Translations under genes and position numbers: made by a program
The notes under the pieces: model-generated
Databases searched by the model: none
The model's input: the letters and a program-made list of their open reading frames with translations, nothing else
Told to the model about the DNA's origin: nothing
Assembly (NCBI RefSeq): GCF_014174165.1
Contig: NZ_JABEQN010000002.1
Span: forward strand, 1 to 64,000
Source: Gluconacetobacter dulcium
GTDB taxonomy: Bacteria; Pseudomonadota; Alphaproteobacteria; Acetobacterales; Acetobacteraceae
DNA: 64,000 nucleotides
Reading direction: 5' to 3'
Shown: in pieces, positions 17,001 through 26,720 of the stretch
How the letters are laid out: each line of letters starts with the position of its first letter
Numbering within the stretch: the first letter of the stretch is position 1

Positions 17001-18203
17001 CTACAGGCTGAGCAGGAACGCGGTGCGCCATGGCGTGTCGGGCCGGGATGGCTCCAGGGTGAGCGAGCCGCCATGGGCCAGGGCGATCTGGCGGGCGAGG
17101 CTGAGGCCGATGCCGCTGCCGTTGGGCTTCAGCGAGAAGAACGGGCGGAAGACCGCGTCGCGGTGGGCGTCCGCGATGCCGGCGCCATTGTCGCGGATGG
17201 CGATGACCATGCCGGTCGATGTGGCGTGGCCTTGGAGCCAGACGGTGGGGCCGGCGGGATCGGCGGTGGCGAGGGCGGCTTCCGCCGCGTTGGTGAGAAG
17301 GTTCAGCACGGCCTGTTCCATCTGCGCCACGTCGAGGCGCACGATGACGCGGCGGGGCGGCATGGTGGTGTCCAGCCGGATGCGGTGGCCCCAGCGGGCG
17401 CCGAACAGCGCGCCCAGTCCGCGCAGCAGGTCGTGCAGGTCGGTCGGGCGCGGGTCGGGGGGCGGCAGGCGCGCCAGGTCGCGATAGCCCTGCACGAAGC
17501 GGTCGAGCCCGCGGGTGCGGCGCAGGATGGTGCCCAGGGCCTCGCGGATCGTCTCCGCCGCCGCCGGGTCGAGCGGGGGGGCGGCCAGTTCGTGCGCCGT
17601 TTCGGCCAGCGAGATGATCGGGGTGAGCGAATTCATGATCTCGTGGCCGAGGATCTGGAGCAGGTCGCGCAGGGTGCGGGCGTCGGCGGCGTTCAGTTCC
17701 GCCTCGATATCGGTCAGGGCCAGGAAATGCGTGACGCCGCCTGACCCGCTGCCCTGCGCCACGGCCAGGGCGAAGGTGCGCGGCGGGGCATCCTGCATTG
17801 TGGGAATGCGCACGACGCGGCGTTCGGGCGACGGCGTGCCCAGCAGGGCGGCCGTGTCGGCGGGCAGGCGGTCCTCGGTGCCGAACAGGCGGCGGGCGGC
17901 GCGGTTGGCGGCGTGGAAGGCGCCGTCGCCCGTGCGGTAGAGCAGGGGGATGGGAGCGTGGTCCAGCAGGGCGCGGTTGCGCAGGCGCTCGCGGTCCGAG
18001 GGGCGGACGATGGCGCTTTCCACCCGCACGGGGCGCCGGGCCAGGGCGGCCAGCAGGCCGACATGGATCAGCGTTGCCGCCAGCGCGGCCAGGGTAAGCA
18101 GGGTGGCGGTGGCATAGAGGCCGGCCGCCAGCGCGCGCGGCGCCAGCAGGCAGGCGCCCGCGACCAGGACGATGCAGACCGCGAAGCTGCGGATGGCGCG
18201 CAT
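17001..18203 (-). CDS. Membrane sensor histidine kinase (NtrY/NtrB-like)
   Basis: This 400-residue kinase has two N-terminal membrane segments (about residues 6-22 and 27-52), a PAS-like region (about 75-165), the phosphoacceptor box GHEIMNSLTP with H187, and an HATPase domain with VLNLLTNAAEA, DNGAGI, FFSLK and GSGIGLSLA motifs. The start is the ATG at 18203, which overlaps the stop of the response regulator gene as TAATG, so the pair is co-translated. Almost no periplasmic loop is present, so it may sense membrane or cytoplasmic signals. The gene order (regulator, kinase, divergent exporter) indicates that it controls the adjacent ABC efflux genes. Confidence 0.9.
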   Translation of the reverse strand: MRAIRSFAVCIVLVAGACLLAPRALAAGLYATATLLTLAALAATLIHVGLLAALARRPVRVESAIVRPSDRERLRNRALLDHAPIPLLYRTGDGAFHAANRAARRLFGTEDRLPADTAALLGTPSPERRVVRIPTMQDAPPRTFALAVAQGSGSGGVTHFLALTDIEAELNAADARTLRDLLQILGHEIMNSLTPIISLAETAHELAAPPLDPAAAETIREALGTILRRTRGLDRFVQGYRDLARLPPPDPRPTDLHDLLRGLGALFGARWGHRIRLDTTMPPRRVIVRLDVAQMEQAVLNLLTNAAEAALATADPAGPTVWLQGHATSTGMVIAIRDNGAGIADAHRDAVFRPFFSLKPNGSGIGLSLARQIALAHGGSLTLEPSRPDTPWRTAFLLSL

Positions 18204-19405
18204 TACAGGCCGTAGCGCGCCATGCGGCGGTACAGGGCGGGACGGGTGAGCCCGAGGTCGCGCGCCGCGTGCGAGACGTTGAACCCGTGGCGGCGCAGCG
18301 CGGCCTCGATCAGCGCCTGTTCGGACTGGGCCAGCGTGGGGGCGTCCTGCGTGTGTGTGCTGTCGCCGGGCAGGGGAGCGGCTGCGTCGCCCAGGACCAC
18401 CATCCGCTCCATCGCCGCGCGCAGTTCGCGGATATTCTGCGGCCAGGGGCGCAGATGGAGGGCGTCGAGGGAGGCCGTGTCCAGCGCGGGTTCGGGCAGG
18501 CCGTGGCGGATGGCGAAATAATGCAGGAAATGCGCGGCAAGTGCGGGAATGTCGTCCTGGCGGCCGGCCAGCGGCGGCAGCGTGACGCGCACCGCGTCGA
18601 GGGGCAGCCACAGCCGTGGCGGCAGGCGGGCGGCAAGCTCCTCCGCCCCCAGGGAGGAGAGGGCGAGGATGCGTGGCGGGGCGGCGTCGTCCAGCCTGTC
18701 GGCCAGGGTGCGCTGGAGCGTGGGCGGCAGGGATTCGATCCCGCGCATGATCCAGGTGCCGCGTCCGGGGGGGAGGGTGGACAGGCCCTCGGCGTCGAGC
18801 ATGACCGGTGGCGCGGTGTCGCCCGAGCGGGCATGGATGCGGCGGGCCAGCAGGGTCTTGCCGCTGCCGGGCGGGCCGGAGAGCAGCATGTGCGCGCGGG
18901 TGGGCGCGATGCGGTCCGCAAGGGCGACGGCCGTGCGTATCGGGCCGGAAACCGCGATCAGGACCGGTTCGCCGGTTTCGGAATCCGCTTCCATCGTTCC
19001 GGCCTCGCGCCGCAGGCGGTCCAGCGTGTCGTGCAGCAGGGTGACCAGCCGTTCGTTATGCCATGGCTTCATGACGAAATCGGTGGCGCCTTCGCGCATG
19101 GCGGCGACGGCGATGGCCACCCCGCTATGGCCCGTGACGACGATGACCGGCAGGGCGGGACGCAGCGCGTGCAGGTCGCGCAGCAGCGCCAGCCCTTCCG
19201 CCCCGGTGGTGGCGCCCGGTGCGTAATTCAGATCCAGCAGCACCAGGTCGATCGGGTCGGCGGCGACGCGGGTCAGGGCCTCCGCCGCGTCGTGGGCCGG
19301 GAGCACGCGAAAGCCGCGCCGTGTGAGCAGCAGGCGGGCGGCGGACTGGATGTCGGTATCGTCGTCGACGAAGAGGACCGTTGGCGGGTTGGCCGGGTCC
19401 GTCAT
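18203..19405 (-). CDS. NtrC-like response regulator with degenerate AAA+ domain
   Basis: This 400-residue regulator has a normal receiver domain (residues 8-130; D58 phosphoacceptor in VLLDLN, T91, K113) and a C-terminal Fis-type helix-turn-helix (about 375-398, ARDLGLTRPALYRRMARYG). The central AAA+ part is reduced. Walker A is present (GPPGSGKT, 177-184), but the region that should hold the GAFTGA loop is missing, the Walker B acidic pair is replaced by TWIMRGIE (217-224), and the arginine-finger segment is not recognisable. It therefore should not drive sigma54 open-complex formation and probably acts as an ordinary DNA-binding regulator. The start at ATG 19405 gives MTDPANPPTVLFVDDD; a longer reading upstream has no domain character. 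Confidence 0.85.
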   Translation of the reverse strand: MTDPANPPTVLFVDDDTDIQSAARLLLTRRGFRVLPAHDAAEALTRVAADPIDLVLLDLNYAPGATTGAEGLALLRDLHALRPALPVIVVTGHSGVAIAVAAMREGATDFVMKPWHNERLVTLLHDTLDRLRREAGTMEADSETGEPVLIAVSGPIRTAVALADRIAPTRAHMLLSGPPGSGKTLLARRIHARSGDTAPPVMLDAEGLSTLPPGRGTWIMRGIESLPPTLQRTLADRLDDAAPPRILALSSLGAEELAARLPPRLWLPLDAVRVTLPPLAGRQDDIPALAAHFLHYFAIRHGLPEPALDTASLDALHLRPWPQNIRELRAAMERMVVLGDAAAPLPGDSTHTQDAPTLAQSEQALIEAALRRHGFNVSHAARDLGLTRPALYRRMARYGL

Positions 19406-19478
19406 GGTGTGGGTGCTCCCGATTCGTTTTGTGTCGTTTCGCGGTCGTGCGGATATCCGTCTTGACAGGCCTGCCCGG

Positions 19479-19514
19479 CTGTCCGGTTTCGGACAGTTTG
19501 TCCGCTGGCGGACA
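19479..19514. promoter_or_regulatory. twin palindromic operators upstream of the efflux operon
   Basis: Two copies of TGTCCG-N4-CGGACA lie 19 bases apart in the 204-base gap between the divergent regulator and adaptor genes: CTGTCCG-GTTT-CGGACAG at 19479-19496 and TGTCCG-CTGG-CGGACA at 19499-19514. Both arms are perfect in each copy. They are good candidates for the binding site of the dimeric Fis-type regulator encoded at 18203-19405. A possible -10 element TACAAT follows at 19549-19554, which would place the sites just upstream of RNA polymerase, as for an activator at a sigma70 promoter. No -24/-12 sigma54 element was found. Confidence 0.7.
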
Positions 19515-19609
19515 GGGAGAGGGAGTGATCCGAAAAACATCGTTGTTTTACAATGGGATAAAAATCCGTTCGGGTACCATACACTGTTTGCGAACGAGGG
19601 AAACAGAGC

Positions 19610-20932
19610 ATGGACCGACCGATTTCATCCCCCGACGCCGTGCCGTCGCCGACCCGTCCGCTGCCCGGTGGCGGGATGGATCGGGCGGTGCGTCGTCCGC
19701 GCCACCATGTGCGGATGCGTCGCGCGGTGCGCTGGGGGGCGGCGGTGGCCGTGGTGGCGGCCGGGGCGATGGTGTGGCGGATGGTGCCGGCCTCCGGCAC
19801 GCTGTCGGTGCGCAATGACCAGTTGACGATCGAGACCGTCCGCTCGGCGCCGTTTCTCGATTATCTTCCCGTGCGCGCCAGTGTGGCGCCGCTGCATGTG
19901 ACCTATGTGGGCGCGGTGCAGGGTGGCGAGGTGTCGGAGGTCGTGGCGCATGACGGCGTGCTGGTGGCCAGGGGCGATATTCTCGCGCGGCTGACCAACC
20001 CGCAGCTTCAGCTCGATGTCACGTCCCGCGAGGCGCAGATCGCCAGCCAGTTGGGCGCGGTCAGCGCGCAGCGGCTGGCGTTGCAGCAGACGCGGACCAG
20101 CGAGGAAAGCCAGCTTGGCGAGGCGCGCTACAATCTGCTGAAAGCGCGCCGGGAACTGGAGATTCACGAACAGCTTCATGGGCAGGGGTTCGAATCCGAC
20201 GCCAACCTGCAAAGCTATCGCGACGAGGCCGACTATGACGCGAACCGGGTGGCCCGGCTGGATGCGGCGCGAACGCAGGACATGGCGGTCGCGGCCCGCC
20301 AGAGCGACGAGATCGACCGCGAGGCGCAGCGCCTGCGCAGCAATCTGGCAGTGGTGGAGGACAGTCTGGGCGCGCTGGTGCTGCGCGCGCCGGTGGCGGG
20401 ACGGCTGACGAATTTCGACCTTCAGCCGGGGCAATCGCTGAAGGCGGGTGACCGGATCGGGCAGATCGACAGCGAGGGGCAATATCGCCTCGATGCCGAT
20501 ATCGACGAATTCTATCTGGGCCGGGTCTCGGTCGGGCAGCGGGCGGATGCCGAGATCGGCGACGCCAAGGCGGCGATGACGGTGACGCGCGTGCATCCGC
20601 AGGTGACCAACGGGCAGTTCCGCGCCGAACTGACCTTCGACGGGGCGATGCCGGCCGGGTTGCGCCGGGGCGAGAGCGTGGATGTGCGGATTACGCTGGG
20701 TGAGACGCATCCGGCGCTGGTGCTGCCCAACGGCGCCTGGCTGGAAGCCGGGGGCGGGTCGGCGGCCTTTGTCGTGACGCCGGACGGGCATGGCGCCGAC
20801 CGGGTGGCGATTACCTCCGGGCGGCGTAACCCCGAGCAGGTCGAAATGACGGGCGGGCTGCGCGCGGGGGACCGCGTGATCGTCTCGTCTTATAATTCCT
20901 ACAAGAATTTCAATCATCTTTCGATTCACTGA
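19610..20932 (+). CDS. Periplasmic adaptor subunit of ABC efflux (HlyD/MacA family)
   Basis: This 440-residue membrane-fusion protein is anchored by one N-terminal membrane segment (about residues 40-57, GAAVAVVAAGAMVWRMV). It has split lipoyl half-motifs around a long coiled-coil hairpin (about 140-265, rich in Q, E, R and A), then beta-barrel domains (LRAPVAGRLTNFDLQPGQSL; VDVRITLGE). It would bridge the inner-membrane permeases and the TolC-like channel encoded downstream. GAGGG precedes the ATG at 19610. It is the first gene of the export operon, next to the twin palindromes, and lies 34 bases before the ATPase gene. Confidence 0.88.
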   Translation: MDRPISSPDAVPSPTRPLPGGGMDRAVRRPRHHVRMRRAVRWGAAVAVVAAGAMVWRMVPASGTLSVRNDQLTIETVRSAPFLDYLPVRASVAPLHVTYVGAVQGGEVSEVVAHDGVLVARGDILARLTNPQLQLDVTSREAQIASQLGAVSAQRLALQQTRTSEESQLGEARYNLLKARRELEIHEQLHGQGFESDANLQSYRDEADYDANRVARLDAARTQDMAVAARQSDEIDREAQRLRSNLAVVEDSLGALVLRAPVAGRLTNFDLQPGQSLKAGDRIGQIDSEGQYRLDADIDEFYLGRVSVGQRADAEIGDAKAAMTVTRVHPQVTNGQFRAELTFDGAMPAGLRRGESVDVRITLGETHPALVLPNGAWLEAGGGSAAFVVTPDGHGADRVAITSGRRNPEQVEMTGGLRAGDRVIVSSYNSYKNFNHLSIH

Positions 20933-20966
20933 CCAACGGCCACGCAACGAACGGAATGCAACGGAC

Positions 20967-21650
<684 letters not shown>

Positions 21651-21683
21651 GCGGTCTCCGTCGGGATCAGGGGAGTGTCGGCG

Positions 21684-24155
21684 ATGCTGATGACCATCGT
21701 GCGCGGTGTCCTGCGGCAGGCGCGGCGGCACCCGGTTTATGTCGGGCTCGATCTTCTGGGGCTGGCGCTGGGGATTGGCGTTTTCCTGAGCCTGGCGTTG
21801 CTGGTGCGGTATGAATACAGCTTCAATGCCGGCCTGCCGGATGCCGAGCGGCTGGTGCGGCTGGACGAACGATGGACCGAGGCCGGCGTCGCACCGATGG
21901 AGGAAGCGGACGCGACCTTTCATGCCCTGCCGTTCCTGCGCCGGGATTTTCCGGAAATCGAGGATGCGGTGCCTTTGCTGGAGACGACGTTCCGGACCGG
22001 GCAAGGCGGGCAATTTACGGCATTCAACGGATACGAAACGGATTCGTCATTCTTTCGGGTTTTCGGAATCGGCCTGTCGCGCGGGGTCGCGGACGATGCG
22101 CTGTCGCAGCCGGATGGGCTGGTGCTGTCCGAAAAGGCCGCGATGAAGGCGTTCGGCACGCTCGACGTGCTGGGGCGGCGCATGGAGCTCAACCGGTCGG
22201 GGACGCGATCGGTCCATGTCGTGACCGGAATCATGATGTCCGTAACCGGACCTAACCTGCTGGCGAATGCCGAGATGGTCGTGCCCATTCCGCCCGAGGA
22301 AGCCCGGACGCGGTCATGCTTCCTGCATTGGAGTTCGTCCTGCGGCGAGGTTTTCCTGCGCCTGAAAAAGCCGGAGGATATCGGCGCCATCCGTGCGCGG
22401 ATGCGCGATTTCGTCATACGCAATGCTTCGGGGGCGGCGGGTGACCATGTCGCCATCGGCCCGCACCCTGAAAAAATCTATGAAATCGTGGTCGTGCCGC
22501 TGCGCGAGGCGCATTTTCACGATGCCGGCGTGGACGACGCCGAGGATGGCGTGGATCGGAACGTCGTCAATGCGATCGGGCTGATCGGGTTTCTGGCCCT
22601 GGTGCTGGGCTGCGCCAACACCGTGAACCTGGCGACCGCGCGCGCCGGGCTGCGTGCGCGGGAGGTTGCCGTGCGGAAGACGCTTGGCGCGACCCGGCGC
22701 CTGCTGTTCGCGCAGTTCATGGGCGAGGCGTTGTTCGTGACCGCCCTTGCCGGGATCGTGGGGCTGGTGTTGTGCGAGATCCTGACCCCCGAGATCGCGA
22801 GCCTGACGGGCGAGGCCGTGACCGTTTCATATGGGTTCGTGCTGGCGGCCCTGCCGGTGGTCGTCGTGCTGACGGGCCTGGCCAGCGGGTTTCATCCGGC
22901 CACTGTTCTGTCCGGCTATCGCCCGGCGGCGGTGCTGGCGGCGGCACGCATGCCCTCGGGCGGGCGGGGGGCCGCGCGGTTACGCAATATCCTGGTCGCC
23001 GGGCAGTTCGCCATTGCGGTCGCCATCGTGATCTGCACGCTGGTGATCGACCGGCAGACCGCGTTCATGCGCGACGCGGACCGGGGTTATGTCAAATCCG
23101 GCCTGCTGATCGGCCAGCCGCTGCGCGGCAACGACGCAGCCCAGGAACGCAGGATGCTGGACGCATTGCGCTCGGTGCCCGGTGTCGCGGCGATCGGGTT
23201 CGGGGAACTGGAGCCGAGGCCGCATTCCATGTCCCGCTCGGCCTATAAATATGCCGGGCCGAACGGGCCGGTCGACATCCAGATATTGTTCGACCGGGTC
23301 GGGCCGGGTTATTTCGAGGTCTATCGTCCGCGCCTGCTGGCGGGGCGCTGGTTCGACCCCGCGCGTGGGCAGGACGAGGGGCCGGATGCCGATAATCTGC
23401 GCGATGGAACGGGCAGTTTCAATGTCGTGGTCAATGCCAAGACGATTGCGACGCTGGGTTTCGCCACGCCCGGGATGGCGATCGGGCAGGTTCTCACGAA
23501 CGATGGGCTGAAGGCGCGGATCATCGGCGTGGTGGACGACATGCGCTTCGTCTCGCCGCGCGACCCGGTTTCGCCTGAGATCATCTTCTTCGACACGCTG
23601 GCCAGGGTGCCGTTCGTGGACCCCATTCCGGCCGTTCGTTTCCAGGGTGTCACGCGCGCCGTGATGGCGCAGCGGCTGGACCGGGCATGGGCTTCGGTCC
23701 GGCCGGAACTGGCCAGCTCTTTCCAGCCCGCCGACGAGCGGATGGAGATGTATTTCACGGGTGACGAACGGCGGGGGCATCTCTTTACCCTCGGCGCGGT
23801 GGTGGCGCTGCTGATCGCCTGTATGGGGCTGTATAGTCTGGCGGCCTTTTCGGCGATCCGGCGGGTGCATGAGATCGGCATCCGCAAGGCTCTGGGGGCT
23901 TCGGGCGGGCAGATCGCCGCTCTGCTGCTGCGCGATTTCCTGCGGCCGGTGGCGCTGGCCTGCGTGCTGGCGTGCCCGGTGGCGTGGGTTCTGATGCGGT
24001 CGTGGCTGTCGGGCTTCGACCAGCGCGTGCCGCTCAGCCCGCTGCATTTCCTGATTGCCATCGCGGGGGCGTTTCTGATCGCCACGCTGACGGTGCTGGG
24101 ACAGACGCTCCGTGTCGCGCGCGCCGAGCCCGCGCGGGCGCTGCGGGCGCAGTAA
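21684..24155 (+). CDS. FtsX/MacB-type ABC permease 1 (two-module)
   Basis: This permease of about 823 residues appears to contain two FtsX-type modules. Membrane segments are visible near residue 20-42 (LGLALGIGVFLSLALLV), three around 295-410, one near 440-460, and three at the C-terminus (ALLIACMGLYSLAAF; ACVLACPVAWVLM; IAGAFLIATLTVLG), with two large periplasmic domains between them. Cytoplasmic coupling motifs (REVAVRKTLGATRR; HEIGIRKALGAS) are repeated, as expected for tandem modules. The ATG at 21684 is preferred over the GTG at 21675 because AGGGGAG lies at the right distance. It is a close paralogue of the next gene. Confidence 0.88.
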   Translation: MLMTIVRGVLRQARRHPVYVGLDLLGLALGIGVFLSLALLVRYEYSFNAGLPDAERLVRLDERWTEAGVAPMEEADATFHALPFLRRDFPEIEDAVPLLETTFRTGQGGQFTAFNGYETDSSFFRVFGIGLSRGVADDALSQPDGLVLSEKAAMKAFGTLDVLGRRMELNRSGTRSVHVVTGIMMSVTGPNLLANAEMVVPIPPEEARTRSCFLHWSSSCGEVFLRLKKPEDIGAIRARMRDFVIRNASGAAGDHVAIGPHPEKIYEIVVVPLREAHFHDAGVDDAEDGVDRNVVNAIGLIGFLALVLGCANTVNLATARAGLRAREVAVRKTLGATRRLLFAQFMGEALFVTALAGIVGLVLCEILTPEIASLTGEAVTVSYGFVLAALPVVVVLTGLASGFHPATVLSGYRPAAVLAAARMPSGGRGAARLRNILVAGQFAIAVAIVICTLVIDRQTAFMRDADRGYVKSGLLIGQPLRGNDAAQERRMLDALRSVPGVAAIGFGELEPRPHSMSRSAYKYAGPNGPVDIQILFDRVGPGYFEVYRPRLLAGRWFDPARGQDEGPDADNLRDGTGSFNVVVNAKTIATLGFATPGMAIGQVLTNDGLKARIIGVVDDMRFVSPRDPVSPEIIFFDTLARVPFVDPIPAVRFQGVTRAVMAQRLDRAWASVRPELASSFQPADERMEMYFTGDERRGHLFTLGAVVALLIACMGLYSLAAFSAIRRVHEIGIRKALGASGGQIAALLLRDFLRPVALACVLACPVAWVLMRSWLSGFDQRVPLSPLHFLIAIAGAFLIATLTVLGQTLRVARAEPARALRAQ

Positions 24156-24249
24156 CCGACATGACGACATCCGCTCTTATTCCAGTCGTGCTTTCCGCCG
24201 TGGCGGGGAGCGTGGCCTTTTGCCCTGATGCGGGCTGAGGAGGCATCGC

Positions 24250-26715
24250 GTGCTTGCTACCATTCTGAGAAGCGTCGCGCGCCAGGCGCGGCGGCATCCG
24301 CTATATGTCGGGCTCAATATGTTCGGGCTTGCGCTGGGGATCGGCGTGTTTCTGACGCTGAGCCTGCTGGTGCATTACGAATATGATTTCAATGCCGGGT
24401 TGCGCGATGTGGACCGGCTGGCGCGCGTCGATACCCATTGGTCTTTGCCCGGTGTCGCGTCGGGGGAGTACGCGTCCGTCACGTTTCATGCCCTGCCTTT
24501 TCTGGAACAGGATGTTCCGGAAATCGAGGCGGCGGCGCGATTGCGGGAGGCCGCGCTGAATACGGTGCGGGACGGACGTTTCACGTCGTTTGTATCGCGC
24601 GTGACCGATCCTTCGTTCTTTCGCGTCTTCGGGTTGACGCTGCTGCATGGGCGTTCGGACGACGCCCTGGCGCGGCCGGAGGGGCTGGTGCTTTCGGACC
24701 GCGCCGCGATCCGGCTGTTCGGCACGACGGATGTGATGGGACGCACGGTGCCGGTCGTGAGCAGCAATGGGGTGACAGTGAACCATACCGTGACCGGCGT
24801 GCTGGCGCGCCGGACGGCGCCGGATTTTCTCTCGGATATCGAGATGCTGGTGCCGTTCGCCGCGACGGATATGAATGCGTCCTGCTTCGTGTCCTGGGGG
24901 AGCGATTGCGGCTCGATCTATCTGAAGCTGCGTCGGCCGGGCGACATCGCTGCCGTGAACGGGCGGATGCGTGATTTCGTCGTGCGCCATGCCGCGGGGG
25001 CGGAGAGCGACGCCAATGCGCTGGGTGGGCATCCGGAGACGGTGTACGCGCTGTCGCTGGCACCGTTGCAGGGCGCGCGTTTCAGCGATTTCCACGTTCT
25101 GTATGCCGATGACGGGGTGGATCGGACGGTTATCGACAGTATCGGGCTGATAGGGCTGCTGGCGCTGGCTCTGGCCTGTGCCAATGCGGTCAACCTGGCC
25201 ACCGCGCGGGCCGGGCTGCGTGCCCGTGAGGTGGCGATCCGCAAGACGCTGGGGGCGTCGCGGCGGGTGCTGTTCGTCCAGTTCATGGGCGAGGCGATGT
25301 GTGTGGCCGTCATTGCCGGTGGGCTGGGCCTTGTCCTGTGCGAAATCCTGGTGCCCGAGGTGGCGAGCCTGACGGGAGAGGCGCTTGCCCTCCGCTATGG
25401 GCTGGTCGGGATGCTGCTGCCGCCGATCGTCGTTCTCTGCGGTTTCGCCAGCGGGCTTTATCCGTCCATGGTGCTGTCCGGCTATCGGCCGGCCGCCGTG
25501 CTGGCCGCCGCGCGGATGCCGTCGGGCGGGCGGGGGGCGGCGCGGCTGCGCGATGCGCTGGTGGCCGGGCAGTTCGGCATTGCGGTCACGATCGTGATCT
25601 GCATGCTGGTGATCAATCACCAGACGGATTTCATGCGGACGGCCGATCCGGGCTATGTGCGGTCCGGGTTGCTGATCGGCTCCGCGATGCCGGGCAAGGA
25701 CCTGGCCGCCCAGCGCAGGATGCTGGATGCGTTGCGTGCGGTGCCCGGCGTGGCGGCGGCGAGTTTCGGCGAACTGGCGCCGAGCCCCGACAACAAGACC
25801 CGGTCGATCTTCACTTATGACGGGCCGGCCGGGCCGGTGCGCGTGCATCTGCTCCAGGATTTCGTGACGACACGCTATTTCGAGGTGTATCGGCCGCGCC
25901 TGCTGGCCGGGCGCTGGTTCGATGCGTCCCGGGGCATGGACGACTTGCCGGCGCGTGAGGACATGGCGACCCATACGGCCAGTGCCGTCCTGAACCGGAT
26001 GGCGGTTGGGCGCTTCGGGTTCGCGTCGCCCGCCGAGGCGATCGGCAAGATAATCGGGACCGGCGGGACGACGGCCCGGATCGTCGGCGTGATCGACGAT
26101 GTGCGCTTCGAATCGCCGCGCCAGGCGATCTATCCCGAGATCATGTTCTTCAACGCGCTTGCGCGGCGTCCGCTGACCGAGCCCATTCCTGCCGTCCGGT
26201 TCCAGGGTGTGGCGGCGGCCGACATGGTGCGGCGGCTGAACCGGGCATGGACGGCGGTTCTGCCGGATGTGCCGGGCGAGTTTTCGGCCGTCGATGCGCG
26301 GATGGCGACCTATTACAGCGGCGACGAGCGGCGGGGGCGGATCTTTACGCTGGGTGCGGTGGCGGCGCTGCTGATCGCCTGCATGGGGTTGTATGGGCTG
26401 GCGGCGTTCGCGGCCGCGCGGCGGGTGCATGAGATCGGCATCCGCAAGGCGCTGGGGGCGTCCGGGCGACAGATCGTGACGCTGCTGCTGGGCGATTTCC
26501 TGCGGCCGGTGGCGGTGGCGTGCCTGCTGGCCTGCCCCGTGGCGTGGGTGCTGATGCGGCAATGGCTGGCGGGATTCGACGAACGGATCGCGCTGACGCC
26601 GGCCCATTTCGTGATCGCGGTGGCCGGGGCGTTCGCCATCGCCATTTTCACCGTCCTTGGACAGACCTTTCATCTGGCGCGTGCCGAACCGGCGCGGGCC
26701 TTGCGGGCGGAGTGA
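24250..26715 (+). CDS. FtsX/MacB-type ABC permease 2 (two-module), tandem paralogue
   Basis: This 821-residue permease is similar over its whole length to the preceding gene. By eye well over half of the residues agree, for example LRDFLRPVALACVLACPVAW against LGDFLRPVAVACLLACPVAW. It has the same two-module plan with eight membrane segments and two periplasmic domains. The GTG start at 24250 is preceded by GAGGAGG. The pair looks like a gene duplication and could form a heterodimer driven by the single ATPase, by analogy with LolC and LolE. What is exported or extracted is not shown by the sequence. Confidence 0.88.
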   Translation: MLATILRSVARQARRHPLYVGLNMFGLALGIGVFLTLSLLVHYEYDFNAGLRDVDRLARVDTHWSLPGVASGEYASVTFHALPFLEQDVPEIEAAARLREAALNTVRDGRFTSFVSRVTDPSFFRVFGLTLLHGRSDDALARPEGLVLSDRAAIRLFGTTDVMGRTVPVVSSNGVTVNHTVTGVLARRTAPDFLSDIEMLVPFAATDMNASCFVSWGSDCGSIYLKLRRPGDIAAVNGRMRDFVVRHAAGAESDANALGGHPETVYALSLAPLQGARFSDFHVLYADDGVDRTVIDSIGLIGLLALALACANAVNLATARAGLRAREVAIRKTLGASRRVLFVQFMGEAMCVAVIAGGLGLVLCEILVPEVASLTGEALALRYGLVGMLLPPIVVLCGFASGLYPSMVLSGYRPAAVLAAARMPSGGRGAARLRDALVAGQFGIAVTIVICMLVINHQTDFMRTADPGYVRSGLLIGSAMPGKDLAAQRRMLDALRAVPGVAAASFGELAPSPDNKTRSIFTYDGPAGPVRVHLLQDFVTTRYFEVYRPRLLAGRWFDASRGMDDLPAREDMATHTASAVLNRMAVGRFGFASPAEAIGKIIGTGGTTARIVGVIDDVRFESPRQAIYPEIMFFNALARRPLTEPIPAVRFQGVAAADMVRRLNRAWTAVLPDVPGEFSAVDARMATYYSGDERRGRIFTLGAVAALLIACMGLYGLAAFAAARRVHEIGIRKALGASGRQIVTLLLGDFLRPVAVACLLACPVAWVLMRQWLAGFDERIALTPAHFVIAVAGAFAIAIFTVLGQTFHLARAEPARALRAE

Positions 26716-26720
26716 TCGCC

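Noticed and set aside
19405-19609. sigma54 promoter in front of the efflux operon
   Set aside because: I looked for a GG-N10-GC element because of the NtrC-like regulator and found none with correct spacing; the degenerate AAA+ domain makes one unlikely.
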